Below, piece by piece: positions 12,438 to 26,069 of a stretch of 64,000 nt of DNA. The notes under the pieces are model-generated. The model had not been told where the DNA came from and searched no databases. It was given only the letters and a program-made list of their open reading frames with translations. The stretch's first letter is position 1; each line of letters starts with the position of its first letter. The translations under genes were made by a program, and so were the position numbers. Source of the DNA: Prostheceraeus crozeri (lineage: Eukaryota > Platyhelminthes > Polycladida > Euryleptidae); the NCBI GenBank assembly GCA_907163375.1, contig CAJQUW010005554.1, forward strand, positions 62,001 to 126,000, read 5' to 3'.

Positions 12438-15400
12438 GTAAGGAAATTAATTTTCATAACTTTTAAAATATTAATTCTAATAAATTAAGCCAATTTAGAT
12501 TTAAAAATATATTGGTGTCGGCAAAGAATTTGCATACAATGAATCGATTATTTCTTTAAGAAAATACTTGTTACTGTTATCAATCATGAAAGCAATTATC
12601 AGGACAAATAGATTATTGATGAAAATTCAGAAGCAACTTTTCAGGTGTTTTCCAAATGACATTTCCAAAAAATATGAAACTTGGACTCCTTCAATTGAAT
12701 GCATTTTGAGATTCACTGCTTGAAAAAGCGTGGCCATCATCTTTCTTAAATGAATATTTCCATGTATTCCTTTATGTTGGTCTAAGTCGGGCTCTCAATG
12801 TATCAGCTGATTACCTTTAGAAATTCATTGTCTGCTTTCTTTATGGAGTTTAAGTTGCTTGACATGCATTCTCTTATTAAAATGACTTTGTTAAAATGAC
12901 TTTTGCGACAATGAAGCGACACTATTCTTGTGAAGATTTTATGCGAGGAAAGCATCAAAATAAGTCAAAAAATTTAATTAAGGGAGAGAAACGGTGCCAC
13001 GAGAGAGCGGCTCCAGTAAGCCAAGTTCAAGATGATCCATTCGATTGTCATCATCACTTCGTTCTCTCATTATCCTGCATATGCTATCAACACAGCAACT
13101 GGGAGCCTGGATTACATATCCTATGTAATACGGAATATAGGCCTACTACTTAGGAAATACCTGCAAAGTCAAATAAACCCTCACTTGATAATGATGACAG
13201 CACTATTTGAATATATTCAAGAGATTCAATAAGTTTCATATTATTGGCAATGTCATAAAACAATCACTCAATAAATGGAAGTGATCTGAAAAGCTGATCA
13301 CAAATTTGAGACAATCTGTTTATCCCGATAATTGTCTTCATAATTGATTAAAATACCAACTATAATTGATTAACGTAATCTTTACGTAATCATCACATGA
13401 TTACTTTTATCGAACCTAATGTATAGAATGCAGTTGACGACATATGATTATCGTTTGAGAAGGTGAACTGTGGTACGGAATCCTTTGATTTGACAAACTC
13501 ATAAATTAAAAGTGGCTATTACGTGCATTGGCAAAAAAAGAAAAGGCAAGTATTATATTTTATACTCAATGAATTGTCTTCAAAGTTCAGAATCCTAATT
13601 TTTTGACATGTGATGACCCCATGTAGGTGAATTTCTGTCGTACATCTTTGACTGATGTCTGCAGCTCTTTTTTAAGAATATTTTCTTTCAAAGTTGGAGG
13701 CCCACCATGCATCATTAATCGATCATAAGGAGTGAGAAAAAGTGATTTTGAAAAGGATTTACTTACAGGTTTTACTTAAGGTCTATCTCATTGCCTGTAT
13801 TCGCAATACTTGATTGACACACACGTGCGTTTGAGAACAAAGGAACATAAAGTTTATTATAAATCTTGCCAAATTTTTTTAGAGTATTTATTGTTCTGGC
13901 AATTCTGATCACTTTTGTATCCAAGACTTTGCCAATGATGAATTTATCTACAAATGTAAACTGGTCATTGGAAATATATGTAGATCTCAATACTAATAAA
14001 TAAGTAAGTTGAATAAGAAAATGGAGGCGACTCTAAATTCATTTGACTACATCACTTCTCGCCCATTTCTAATGCTCAGTCAATTTACCGAGGCTGATAT
14101 TCAATGCACAAATTCTTCAAAATATATGCAAAATAGAAGAAGATTAAGACTTTTAAGGAAAATCAGTCTACATGTTCAAATTTGCAGATCCCTAGTTACA
14201 TGATATTGGAAAATCATATTATATGCATTTAGAAATGGAAAATAGCACAGCTGTTGACGTTATTTCGATTTTGTCATAAAAAGGGTTTTCTGATATGTTG
14301 CCCACATACATGTGTTGATATTTGTGTATGTTTGCTGCAATGTTCACACATGTTCGCATCGATAGCACCACTTGATTATTACTCGCATTCATGCTATTGT
14401 ACTTTTTAACAACTTTTAATGAATTTTCTGATCATTTTTTAGTGTTCCTTAAAATATATTAATGCTCTTACATTCCTATGTCTTTGACCATTTGAACTTC
14501 ACATGAATTGCATATCCATATCTCAGCTATGCGACACAAGTGAAATTACACTTTTAATAAAATTCCCTGACTAATTTTGGCATATGATGTAAGCATTAAT
14601 GCTATTACATAATTGTTAATTGATTGACCAAGGAAACACATTTCCCACTAGTAAATGTCTCACTTTTTTTCTTTTTCTATTCATTTCTTATTTAGCAAAT
14701 TAAAGCATCTCATTTTGATATCCGGTGATAGGTACATAAACGTTGAAGCTACATCAGATTGATTAATAAATACTTAAGTTTATTTCGCATCGTCATCCCG
14801 TGTGATAAATTCATTGAAAGTTTAAAAGAAAATTAAGATGTCGATGAATCGCGAATTCGAATACTCAGAGTTGCAGCATCACTGCCGACACAGCGGCGTA
14901 AGAAAGCGAAAGCGGCTTTCAGACTGCAACGATTTGAAAGAAGTCTGAAAGCTGGCAAATTTATTGTTGGAGAGCGATTATTGTGGTCTGTGCAGTGTCG
15001 CTTTCACTTCTCGAAAACTGACAATGTAATCTACTGCATCGTGATGAATGGTTTTCATCATGCGTGACAACGCGTGCTTATGACCACGGTATATAGCGCT
15101 ATGTGCATCGCATGCCTTACCATCTTTTAAAAATACATAGAAATTGTTTTGTCACATTGAAATGAGCAAAATGAAAGGTAGATGCATTACGAAATGCCGA
15201 GATTGATTTCAAAAATAAGTTTTTCCCTAAGATATAATTTTATATTACTTGCATCATACTGTAGAAACATGCGTTAGAACTGAAGTTTAGAGACTTGAAA
15301 CTTTTCTACATCTGATTATAGGAGTTAGTCACGTTCCAAAAATATTGAAAAATCGGCTGCCAGTCGCATAAAAAGCATCATCCTTTAATTATTATGAAAA

Positions 15401-16813
15401 GTCGCATCCTTTAATTATGGTCAACATGCACGAATGGATAGCAATTGTCTAAAAACACAGTTGCGACTATTTTCCTGTTCATGAAACGTTAATATGTCAC
15501 ATTGACGCACTGTACAATAATATTAATCGCTGGGTCAGTTGAAGTCCACCATCCGGTTTCGTTAACACAATTTTTTTCAAAACACAATTGTACATATTAG
15601 GCATGTACGTTCATCTATAAGCATAATTACTTCACTCTGCACCCGGAACTTACATTTACATTAACATACGATTAACATTACTCTGCATCTATTGAATAAT
15701 TAAGTGTCAGATTGCATGCTACGGGCAGCGAAATGTTCTTTCAGATATATGTATCGCTTTCATAGACTGGAATATTCTATACTGTATCTGATTTGAGCCA
15801 CAAATAATTCATGGTTTTATCCGAAACAATACTGAAGCCTAAAGGAAGAACGTATTGAAAATATAGTGGAAGCACGGACCAGCGAATCGGCAAAATTTAG
15901 GTTGAATCGAATCCCGAATCGAATCATAGAAAACTTACATAGGCCCTCCTAAACTTTTTCTTGTGTACAATTTATTTAGCCAGCTACACCACTTGATAGT
16001 AAGACAGAAGGCCTGTCAAATAAGGACCTAGTAATTATGCATTTTGCAAGACTTTTGAAAGATGCAGTGACGCCTTGGCACTCATGAACGATGATGCTGT
16101 CAAATAGATGTGTCCTTGATTTTTCTGAGATAATTAAAGTCTGCTTGTAACTACAACCTATTTCGAACGGATGGGATTTTGCATATTGACATTCGATTAT
16201 GAGCTAGATGGAGAATGTTGACATTTTGTGACTTGTTGATTGCGACTTTCCAATGGCCTTGTTTTGCCAAAATTGGTAGATGATAGGGACTCGGTTTGAA
16301 ACCCCAGGGTTTGAAAAAGTCTTCGAGTCTCACCTCCATCATTCTCTTAAATATTTTAATCCTGAACCAGGGAAGCACAAATTTTCATGAACTAAAAATC
16401 GATTCTATCATTTCTTAATTTTCAAAAGGCATTAATAGAGTTTTAGCATTACGGGCCTATAACTTCCAATGCTATCGCTGTTTGTAGTGACTAACGCTAG
16501 ATTACTGTACGTAATCTAAATTGTTCAGGGTGAATTCAAAGCAGTTTGTTAAATGGTCTATGTACACGTTAAATTCTAAGTAAATTCGTCACTCAATGTC
16601 ATGCAAGCTCATAATAAAGGATTACAAAATATTTGAAGCACTATAATATATGACTAACGTATTGCATGCGCTTGGACTTGCCAACTTGGAAGTGGAAAAT
16701 CATAAAGTCTCGGGTTCAATTGCGCATGTTCAACATTTTGTAGAGCGTGAGGTAGTAACCTCCAATCATTCGAACAAGGGCTGTGGAATTGATGCCTTTT
16801 GACAGGACCTTAT
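12438..16813. other. Intron 1 of gene A, left part; nothing recognised
   Basis: AT-rich sequence without supported exons, transposon proteins or RNA genes. It lies between the first coding exon and the next supported exon of gene A. Confidence 0.4.
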
Positions 16814-16916
16814 GAGTTCACATTCGGTGTAAGTGTTAGTGTTACTCCGGAGTTAGCTCTGAGTTCGGGTAAAAGGACTAAACACTAACACTTGCACTTA
16901 CACCGGGCATGAACTC
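16814..16916. repeat. 103-bp near-palindromic hairpin
   Basis: The left arm starts GAGTTCACATTCGGTGTAAG and the right arm, read on the other strand, starts GAGTTCATGCCCGGTGTAAG. Arms of about 30 and 36 bases pair around a 37-base loop that itself contains CTCCGGAG. It looks like a very small foldback/MITE-like element or a structured transcript segment inside intron 1 of gene A. No clear flanking duplication. Confidence 0.65.
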
Positions 16917-17096
16917 AACTGTTGTCGGGAAAAATCCTTTCAATGTCGTAATGATATTTGGATTAATAATAATATTGTCTTTATTGAGAACGAAAATCAC
17001 ACAGTAACACAGAAATGATATTGAATTGCCAATTAGAAGACCGCTAGCATTAACATTAGTATATAAATATTTTGGAAAGAGCCAAATTTTTTATCT

Positions 17097-17165
17097 TAAA
17101 ATATTTGATTATCGATAGCGATACATTTCAACTTCGATGGCTATACATTCAGCCATCTTCAGGCA
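17097..17165 (-). ncRNA. Degenerate hammerhead-like motif, likely PLE end
   Basis: On the minus strand CTGAAGA is followed by a TGGCT/AGCCA stem and then CGAAG. This fits the CUGANGA-stem-GAA pattern seen at PLE ends elsewhere here, with the last core A replaced. Single degenerate motif, no protein remnant nearby. Confidence 0.3.
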
Positions 17166-17169
17166 ACTA

Positions 17170-20100
17170 TTGCAATAACATCGATAGAAGCAAAATTTTA
17201 AATTTACACTGATTCAACTGTTGGATAGGAAATAGAAAATAGAAGATTGGAATAGATATAGAAGTACAAGAGAGAGAGAGAAGATAAGAGAGCCATGAGG
17301 CAGGTAGTATCAGGTTACATAGTACCGATAGCAAAACTATGACCTGACTAGAAGAAGTATATGAAAACAATAGACACAGTATAAAAATGTGAAGTCAAAT
17401 TTAGAAGGATGGTAGGTTTTCAATGATAAGGAAGTGACTCCAAATTAGCAGTTGTAACAAATTTTAGAGAACATTAGAATAGGATTTGTGACTTCCCTCA
17501 AGTAGTAGACATATTCGATGCGAAAACAAGGTACGCGATCAGTAAAGTAAATTGAAAAACGAATGAATCTGCAAATTTCCATTTTAAATCTAAAAAACAA
17601 CTAGTAATTTTCTTTTAAAGATCATTATTCCTCATTTAAGATCGACATTCAATGTTTGGTTCCTGGAAAATTACCACATGAAACCTTTTGGCTCAAATTT
17701 CAGGAAAGCATTACTTGCTTGACTTGATAACACCACAGGCACCTGGATTGCGATAACAAAAGCTACCGGCAAAATCATGTGACATAAAAACAATTTTTCT
17801 ATGATATTGTATTACGAATACAAGTTAAGCATGGTTGATGTCAAATCTCCATAATTTCTATACAGCGTGCATAGTCAAATATCCTCGACATGTATTTACC
17901 ATCGGTCGACTTTAGCAGCAATTGTGTATCTTTCATCTTTTTTTAATTAATAGACCTTAGTGCTAGTATAAGTAATGCATGAGAAGTATCATGTTGCATT
18001 AAATGATTGATTTGAGTTTTTGCTTCAGTTTTTCATGTAGGAGTTTGAGTTTTACTTCATTAAGAAATTGAGTCGTACGAGGAAAACCCTCACGATTGAA
18101 AGCGTTTACTCATTTTAGTAACGAGTACATTTGACTTGATTTTTTGCAGTCAAAGATTATAACATTCAAGTAAAGACCCCTGACTCCATAGGGGAGGGGT
18201 CTCTGCTCAGCAATCACCTGCTCAGTCTCACCTCAGAAGTCTCTGCTTAGCGTTTACACGTGTATTTGAATCTTGGTCAGACGAGTTGCGGTCGCGGAGA
18301 TTAAGTGCTGGCGTCCGTTTGAATTTAATTTGTGTCATATACATGTATATGTTAATTATCACATTCCCAGCAGCAACTACTCACTAGATATCTGATTTTC
18401 AACCACTGTGCATTTCAATAAAATAGTCTACAATCAAAAATATACCGCACTGGGGGTGACAGTTTGAACATGTTTTCATCATTTTTGATTAGATCTGATA
18501 TTCATCATTATACACCTTTAACCATTGGAGAAGTTTGCTCTTATGTCGTGAATCGTAAAAAAATTACAATCTATATTACAGAATCGCACTTCTGACTCAT
18601 TTTCAAAAAGATTGAATACTTAAAAAAATCTGAACTACGCCAGCCAGTTCCAACCCTGCTTTTCAGTGCACATTTAACAAAAAATTTCTGCATCGGCTCA
18701 TTAGTGGTAAGATACAGTTTCGATTTTTAATTGTCATTCTGTGGTTTATTATCGCACCAATACGACTTTTTTTGATAATATATACCATACAGCTTGGTTA
18801 AGTACTTATCAATGCATTAATAACTTAGCATGCAACAATAAATGCATTAAGTTATATAGCCCGACGATCCTTCTAGCCGTTTTGGGGATTCGCGCAATTT
18901 CTATGCCTTTTCATTCACTTACAAAAAGTCGATCTATGATTCGTGACGGTCAGCTCTCCTTTCAACAATTGTGTACAAACGCGACTGAAGAATGTGAAAC
19001 GGAAGAAATACAGTCACTAGAAGAGGAACCTGTTGAAAGTCAGATCAGAACTCCCTAAACTTGTCAAATGACATATCCGAGAAGATGATAGACTTTAAAC
19101 GTGCATGAACGCCGCCAAATTGACAGTAGCAAATTGTATTGGTCACCGTTCTCTTTGTGGATGTCCCCGCGCGGCTGTAAATAAAAATAAGCCATTATTG
19201 CAGCTCTAAATTTTCTCATAGCTTGCAGAAGGCTTTCAAACATTCATAACTCACGAACGCTCTAAAATTGTAGAACTGGACAACTTTAAAAGCCTTCATA
19301 TTGCAATGAATTTTTTATCCTTTGTCTTCACATTGATTTACTGATGGATTGATTTAATCCAAACTGTAGCTACATCAAAGCTGGCGTGGGAACAGAAGTC
19401 CTCACTGGCGTGGAATTGATGTTTTGCGTGGGAAGAATTCCCTTATCTGGGACTTTTGTTGGACACTATTTTTCGAAGTACAATAGTAATTTACATTTAG
19501 CAATTCAAATCTACAAAAAAGTATATCTATTTGATATTATGGCAATAATGGGTATGCTGTAATTGATTGATGTAGGTGCTTGACAAACTTTTCCTTAAGT
19601 ATTTTATGTTAATGTATTAATGTACATTTTTCATACCTCAACCTTGTGAATATCTCATTTCCCATGTTGAAAACGCAATGAGAATGCAGAGAGGGCTTAA
19701 CGAGAAATGCGTTTTTGGGAAATCCTTGGTAATGGGAATTCATGTCAATAATGTTTTGAGTTTGAGATCCTCAACCGAGCAATTCATGAGACCCTGTTGA
19801 GCCAGGATGTAGAAGAAGAAACAATGTGGACACCGAAACAGGCTTATTTCTGCATACTGATAAGAATTCTGTGACCTTACACATGCCGTATCCTCAATGT
19901 CAACGAACGAAGTGATCGCACATAATTTCATGTTTCATGAGAGTACCTTTGTTGACCACCTATAGAACATCCCATCGTGGAAAGGATTTTCTTGCAATTA
20001 TTGCATTTGATATTTTGTCTCCGGCTTTTGTGAAAAGTTTCTGCCGCGAGATTTTGACAAACGCATCAAATTGTGGTGTAGGTACAGACATCGTCAGCGA

Positions 20101-23100
20101 ACGAGATTATTCTCTGCACAAACTTCCAATGAATGAGCAGTTCTTAACTTGACTACTTCAGGGAATTGTAGATTGCATCCTTTACGTTCTCAAATCTGTC
20201 TGAAATTTGTTAATATTTTACAATTTTGCACAAGATATGTTCAAGATACACCTAGCTGATGACATTTTCCATTGGGAAATAAAATTTCATGCAATTTGAA
20301 TACGTACTTTGTGAATCGGCGGCGGCAGTTAGAAGCGCTAACTTTGTCCGTATATCTCGATGGACATATTTTATCACTCTTAAGCGCATGCGCATGCATT
20401 TGAGTTGTTTTGTCTATTATTTAGGCCTAATCAGCTTCATCGTATAGTAATTCACGATTTCTCAGGACTATGTCCGTTTTCATCAATGATATCACATGAA
20501 TCCTGTATTTATTTTACTAGGTCAATGTCAATTTCAAAATCGTCGTAAATAGCAAGTTAAAGAGAATAGTCGTCCACCTCATTAAGGCTTGAGCTGACCA
20601 GCAGAGATCAAGTTGGGAACAAATAGGGGCCTGTATACTTTTTCAATAACATACGCATACAAATACTTTTCTCTTGTAATGTCAAAATAAAGATGTTTTA
20701 ATACAAAGACAGCATTTAAGAAATTCAATATACAGGCATAGCTATTTCATTCTGAGTTCAAAATGAAATTCCGGAGAAAGTATTCAAATGCACTAAAACG
20801 TTTGCTCCAAGTTTGCCAGAGATCACTCACACTTTGCTATAATGCCTCTGCTTCTAAAAGTGCTCCTTTAATCAAATCTGCATGAAATGATTCAGTTAAC
20901 GAAAATACACATGCAAGCTAGTATGTGAAGTTTTTGGACTATTAATCAAAATTTGCAGGTCAAAGGCAAATCCGAAAACCTTGCAAATTATAACCTTTGC
21001 GCATTACTTGTCATTGTAGGGTTGCAATGAATATAACAATTCCTATTTGTAGGTATAAGGATTGTCCCTCTAAGACGAATGCTGTTAACATACAAATTTC
21101 TTAGTAATAATATATAATAATAATTATATAATATACATGTATAATTATAAATACAAACAATATACTCAAATTGTCTCTTACACTTCATTAACTAGCTAAA
21201 CTTTTCTCGAAATTTCCAAGGAACTACCAGATGTGCTTTCCGGGAATCGAGACTCAAAATTACCGGGAGTTCCCGAGAAATTCCCGTCCTAGCAATTCCC
21301 CTGTTAAACCCAAAATGTAACACGGATTATTCAATGTAGCAGATGAAGTTCTCCATATTTTGACATAGCTTTATGATAACTTCCAACATAGAATCTTGCC
21401 TTGATCATTTTGAAAATGCGATTTAGGCAAAGGCAATTGACTTGAATTATGTGCTGCTATTTTACGTATTCCTTTTTCTTTTATGTTCTAATTTATCCGA
21501 TTATTCTCAGCTAAAATCTATCATCAAATACCCTTATGGAATTACATTTTCAACAGAAACTAATTGTTCATTAATCATACAGGGAATTTACACAGCATAT
21601 TGTGATTACGCATTAAGCATAGCCAATAGTCCTAACACAGAAGCATATTTTATCGTGTGACCATGATGGAAAAGAAACATCTTGTCCTATGTCGAATAGA
21701 AAACATAAATAATTGAACAAGAATTATTCGCTGTAATCATAGTGATTAGGACATTACATGAGGAGGCTGCTTTTTAGATGACGGCAGCTATAAAAATGTA
21801 ATGTGGCTTGTCAGAAAGGGAGGAGGTTAAAAAAATAGATCAACTTTGATAAAGAATGATGAAATGGCAGAAAAAGCATCACTAAGTAATTCATATTTTT
21901 ATTACAGTTCAAATGTATCTGATTCAGTCGATAAAGCGTGCTACTTTTTCATGTTCTCTTGGAATTTTGGTTGTTGCTGAATGTGAAAAAGTTTATTGTC
22001 TAATAGAGTCCTTATAAACTAGTGATCTGCCACATACATGTATGTTAGTGTCACGCATAAAATGACATGCGATCAGACGGAAGAAAGGAATCTGTCTTAA
22101 TTTGTTTTCTAGGTTAATTTGCATTTTGCATACACATGTATTTTCTTTTGAGAAGCAGGTCAAGGCCTTTAGATTTAAGCAAACAAATATAAAAATCGGT
22201 TTGTCGCAACTTCACTATCAGCATGCAGTAATTTTGATCGAAATCATAAAAAATGTAAAGCTGATTTCCATCTTGAACATTATGTATCAGAAATGAATTT
22301 GCAAATTATTTTATTTTAATATAAAATAATAATTGAATTCATTTTTTCACCGAAAAAAGAACTGTGTGCATTTTATCGGTTACTTGATACTTAATTGCAA
22401 GTTAATTGATGTCATGAATAATTGTGCAATGATACTGTTGTGCTTTGAAGTGAAAAATGCGCATTACTTTTTTTGAGAATTTAGGCTTTAAATGATGCTT
22501 ATCTTATTGGTAGCCGTTTCGAACGAATGCATTCTAATTTCAGAGGGAAATTTACAATCCATTTTTGATTTTCAAGAGAAATTTAGTCAATCAATCCATT
22601 CAATGAATACAGTTTCAAAACTTTAACGACATTTACGACATTCTGAAGGCATTCAAAACATCCTATCGCAATTTTCATTATTTCTTTTATCTAGAATAAT
22701 TCGGAATATAAGTATAAATCATTTAGCAAACATCTATTGAAATATTGACTTCCTAGAATGCCATCCGTAATTAATTTCTTTTTGCAGCATTCCGTTCCAA
22801 AGTATTGCTTCCAAGATTCAACTAAATACTGAAGTAAAATATCAAAGTCATTACCACAGACGCTTCGTCATCGGCTCGTTCACTGCGAATGATTACAGAA
22901 TATGCTGGACACCAACTTATCATTATAAAAAAATCGTCAGCAAAATTAGTTATAAAATTTGCCGCTTGAAAAAATCGGTTGAAGAATGCTTTTGATCACT
23001 TCACTTGCCAACCGATGGACAAAATGATGAAATCAAACTTTGGTTTGAGCATCATAATCATCATAAATTCTGCTCTCAGGCGCCCTCATTTCTGTTTTGG

Positions 23101-23636
23101 CCTTTCTTTCCCATATAACAAAACATTAATCTTCCCTCACTGTTGAAGTTCACACCTTGTGCTCCGATTCTGATGAAAATTCTCTCCTGTCGTTCTCCTT
23201 CGCTCATGGATAGAGACTTACAATGCTAGCTTCGTCAGGATAGCAGGTGCAATATTCGCACGCACTGTCTCAGTCAGCGTCATCAACTCATTTCTTCCTT
23301 TGCAATAATTAAGTGAAATAGCCAGCGGTTGCTCATCTGAGTCCTCAGTCTATTGTGATGATTGCGACCGGAAACTGGTGGCGAATGTGAGTCCAGCTTC
23401 GAGATGCCGATGAGGAAGACAGTGAAACAGAAATTCCCTACAAATCTAATTTGTAGATATGCTGTGAAATGAGCAAAATTGATGAGGATTGTTAGCATTG
23501 CATTCACTGCTTTTCATTCATTTCACAATAGTTTCCTTGCTTGGTTATATTTACGTTTCATGTGGAGCGCTTCACGTCCTAATTCATAATCATCGTTTCC
23601 TTTCGTTTGTTTGCTGTCATTTTCCTAACCGCATAC
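17170..23636. other. Intron 1 of gene A, middle part; nothing supported
   Basis: Contains only short frames. A 105-codon frame at 18741-19058 lacks an ATG start. Sequence near 21230-21295 has repeated TTCCCGG/CCGGGA words, and 18640-18660 ends in GTTCCAACCCTG; both resemble transposon ends, but no partner end is visible. No RNA genes seen. Confidence 0.35.
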
Positions 23637-23770
23637 AGTTTACCTCCTCTTCATCTTCCCTAAGTTTGATGACGGCTGGAGAATGATCGATGAAAGACCG
23701 GACATCGGACATCGTAAGACGCAGATTCCGAGGTCATCTGTTGCACTAAAGGTGGAGTAACTATTACAGA

Positions 23771-24137
23771 CTTGTCTATAGGAGAAGGCTCAATGTCTGC
23801 TAGAACCTGCAACTCGACTTCCCTCCTCCTTCTTAATATTCTCCTCCCACCCTATCGATTGGGCGCGGTAGAAATTCCTCGTTTGAAAGAAGTTGTAACT
23901 CCATCGGGGCTCAAGTTGAGAGCACCCCCTCCTCTTCGGCTTCTGATGGAAACTGTGAGGAACTTTTTGTCAACACCGTCACAAACCTTTCCTCCACCTT
24001 CGGTTGCAATGCAAGAGAGGAACGTTGTAAGGGAAAGGAAGCGGTGGGAGAGAGGCAATCTGGAGATTTCGAGTGGATCTTCAAGCTTGTCTGTAACGAC
24101 TTCCTCATTTGACAGTTTGGATCGCTTTGTTTTCTAA
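23771..24137 (+). CDS. Possible exon or short gene of unknown function
   Basis: A region of raised GC at about 23640-24140 carries a 122-codon open frame ending at TAA 24137. Residues include VVTPSGLKLRAPPP, a basic ERNVVRERKRWER stretch and a Ser-rich end (SSGSSSLSVTTSSFDSLDRF). A CAG acceptor precedes it at 23768-23770, giving the same entry phase as the 28403 microexon of gene A, so it could be an alternative terminal exon of that gene. A second frame (about 23850-24114) and the minus strand are also open, so coding status and frame are uncertain. No recognised domain. Confidence 0.25.
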
Positions 24138-26069
24138 ATAATAAGGATCCGACAGAATCCAAATTTTATATTTGTCTGATACGAAATAGTTGCGACAGAG
24201 AAGAGGAAGAATATATTTATTCACGAGGTATCATGTATGTAACTACGGTAACAGTGCTCATTACATGAGAAACGTTAAAGTAAGATGGAATAAAATACAA
24301 AAAATTATTTCGAGCATTAGTTGCTCTGAAATTCCAATGGACTGATTTACAAAAAATTCCGATTGCTGATGAAGCACACGGCGATCTATGCTCGCAGGAG
24401 TGAGCACTCAGTGGATTGAGCTTTGGCCATATTTTATGGTACGAATTTTCGGTTGCTCAAAGACATTTTTATGTGATCGCTTAGCAGCAGGACGGAAATG
24501 TTGATAAAAGAGATGGGAGCAACTCCAGAAAATTCCATCCTTACTTTGATTAGCTTAATACGAGTCTGTGATCCTGCCTGAGTTCTTTCAACTGACTTCA
24601 TGAGTCGAAGTATGGTAATGAGCAAACATTCTGTAAGGTGTGTTTGTTAAAAGAAGAAATACATGTATAAAGAAACTCAACTGGTTAGCCGAAAAATCAA
24701 GCATTACAATCAAAACATACAGCATGGGAAATTTAAGAGTAGTATGTTATCGACATTTTAATATTTCACATTTCTAATCAGCTTGCTACATTTAGGATTC
24801 ATTAATGGGTTGATCAATTGATGAATGCTAATGGGTTGGATTCCGATGCAATGAAGCAATAACAATTTTTTTATATGTCATACATTGTTCTTTGTTTTGA
24901 ATTTTTCAAAAAGACTTTTGGCTCAAAGCCTAGTGGAAACCAGTATAATGCTACATGCATTTGTGTACAGCAAAAATGTTCAGAATGCCAGTCATTATTT
25001 TAGGTGATGAGGTGAAGTCTTCGAGCAAGATGCGATGCTGTAGCTAGAACTGAAAACTGATCACAATCAGTGACCCGAGGTCCGTATTTCTTTTTCATGA
25101 CTTCTTGAGAATTCATCATGTGACTATTTTCCGATGAACAGCACTCAATTAGGAATCTTAAAGGCATGTTAGTCTGGCACGAGCAGCTTTATGCCCGGCT
25201 CGAAAAGATATGGATTTCCATCTAGTCTAGACTAAGCTATGTCCTAGTCAGAGGAACTCTGAGTCGAAGGAAATCCTAGTCGCGACTATCTATGAGTCAT
25301 TCACACCTATCTCCGTCTCTAAACTATCCAAAAACTAGCACAAGTCGCGACTAGGCTTTGCATGCGTCCCAAAGTCTAATATCGCAATGAGGATAATAAA
25401 ACTTTGAATTAGTTTAACGAAAGTCGAATCGTGGTATAATAATAAATTCACAAAAGTACAAATAAATATTCATAATGGATGGATTTCTGTTTGACATCGA
25501 CCAACGTGCTTTCAAAATGCGCTTCATAGAAATTTTATACAACAGCAACCAAACAGGCCTGTGTTTCCTGTTGCCCCCTTAACTTTGAAATCGCTCCCGC
25601 ATGCCTGGTCACAGGGATGATCTATGATCAGGCGACCCATGGACCCGTTTGCAGCTCTGACCGTAGCAGAGAGCTCGCTAGCTGTCAACATAGAAATCTC
25701 CGATCGAGTTCTGTCTTTCAATTCTTCGAAAATACTATGTCATGCGCTATATTCGAAAATACTATAGATGGTATCAGCTCTAGACAGAAATGAAAGAGAC
25801 GAACCAAATCAAACACTTGACTTCTTAATTTAACCAGATCACCTGATCACCACTAAACGTGTTGAATATTCAATTCAATGTGTTCTTCGTTTTTGCCAAC
25901 TGTGATGCTAACTTTTTCAATTGAGTGTGATGGATCTGCCTAACAGGCTTGAAATTGCTCAACTGCCCTATGCTAATAAGCAAAGTCCAGCTGCCACTTT
26001 GAGAGCCTTCAACACCAAGCACCAGATTGTTCGAATTCAATTTTCTGTTAGTAGCATCACTAGTCTTGA

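Noticed and set aside
15900-15932. GAATCGAATCCCGAATCGAATC repeat words resembling a hAT subterminal tract
   Set aside because: No inverted end or 8-bp duplication found around it.
16665-16740. Possible tRNA-like sequence with GGGTTCAATTGC
   Set aside because: Final B-box C is missing and no A box or cloverleaf fits.
18741-19058. 105-codon open frame with an acidic C-terminal stretch
   Set aside because: Begins at GTG, has no convincing splice border and no motif; the first half is low-complexity AT-rich sequence.
21215-21300. CCGGGAA/TTCCCGG words resembling a transposon end
   Set aside because: Only one possible end is visible and no partner terminus could be found.
21442-21660. Open frame beginning with a hydrophobic, signal-peptide-like segment
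   Set aside because: Starts at TTG and has no upstream exon or other support.
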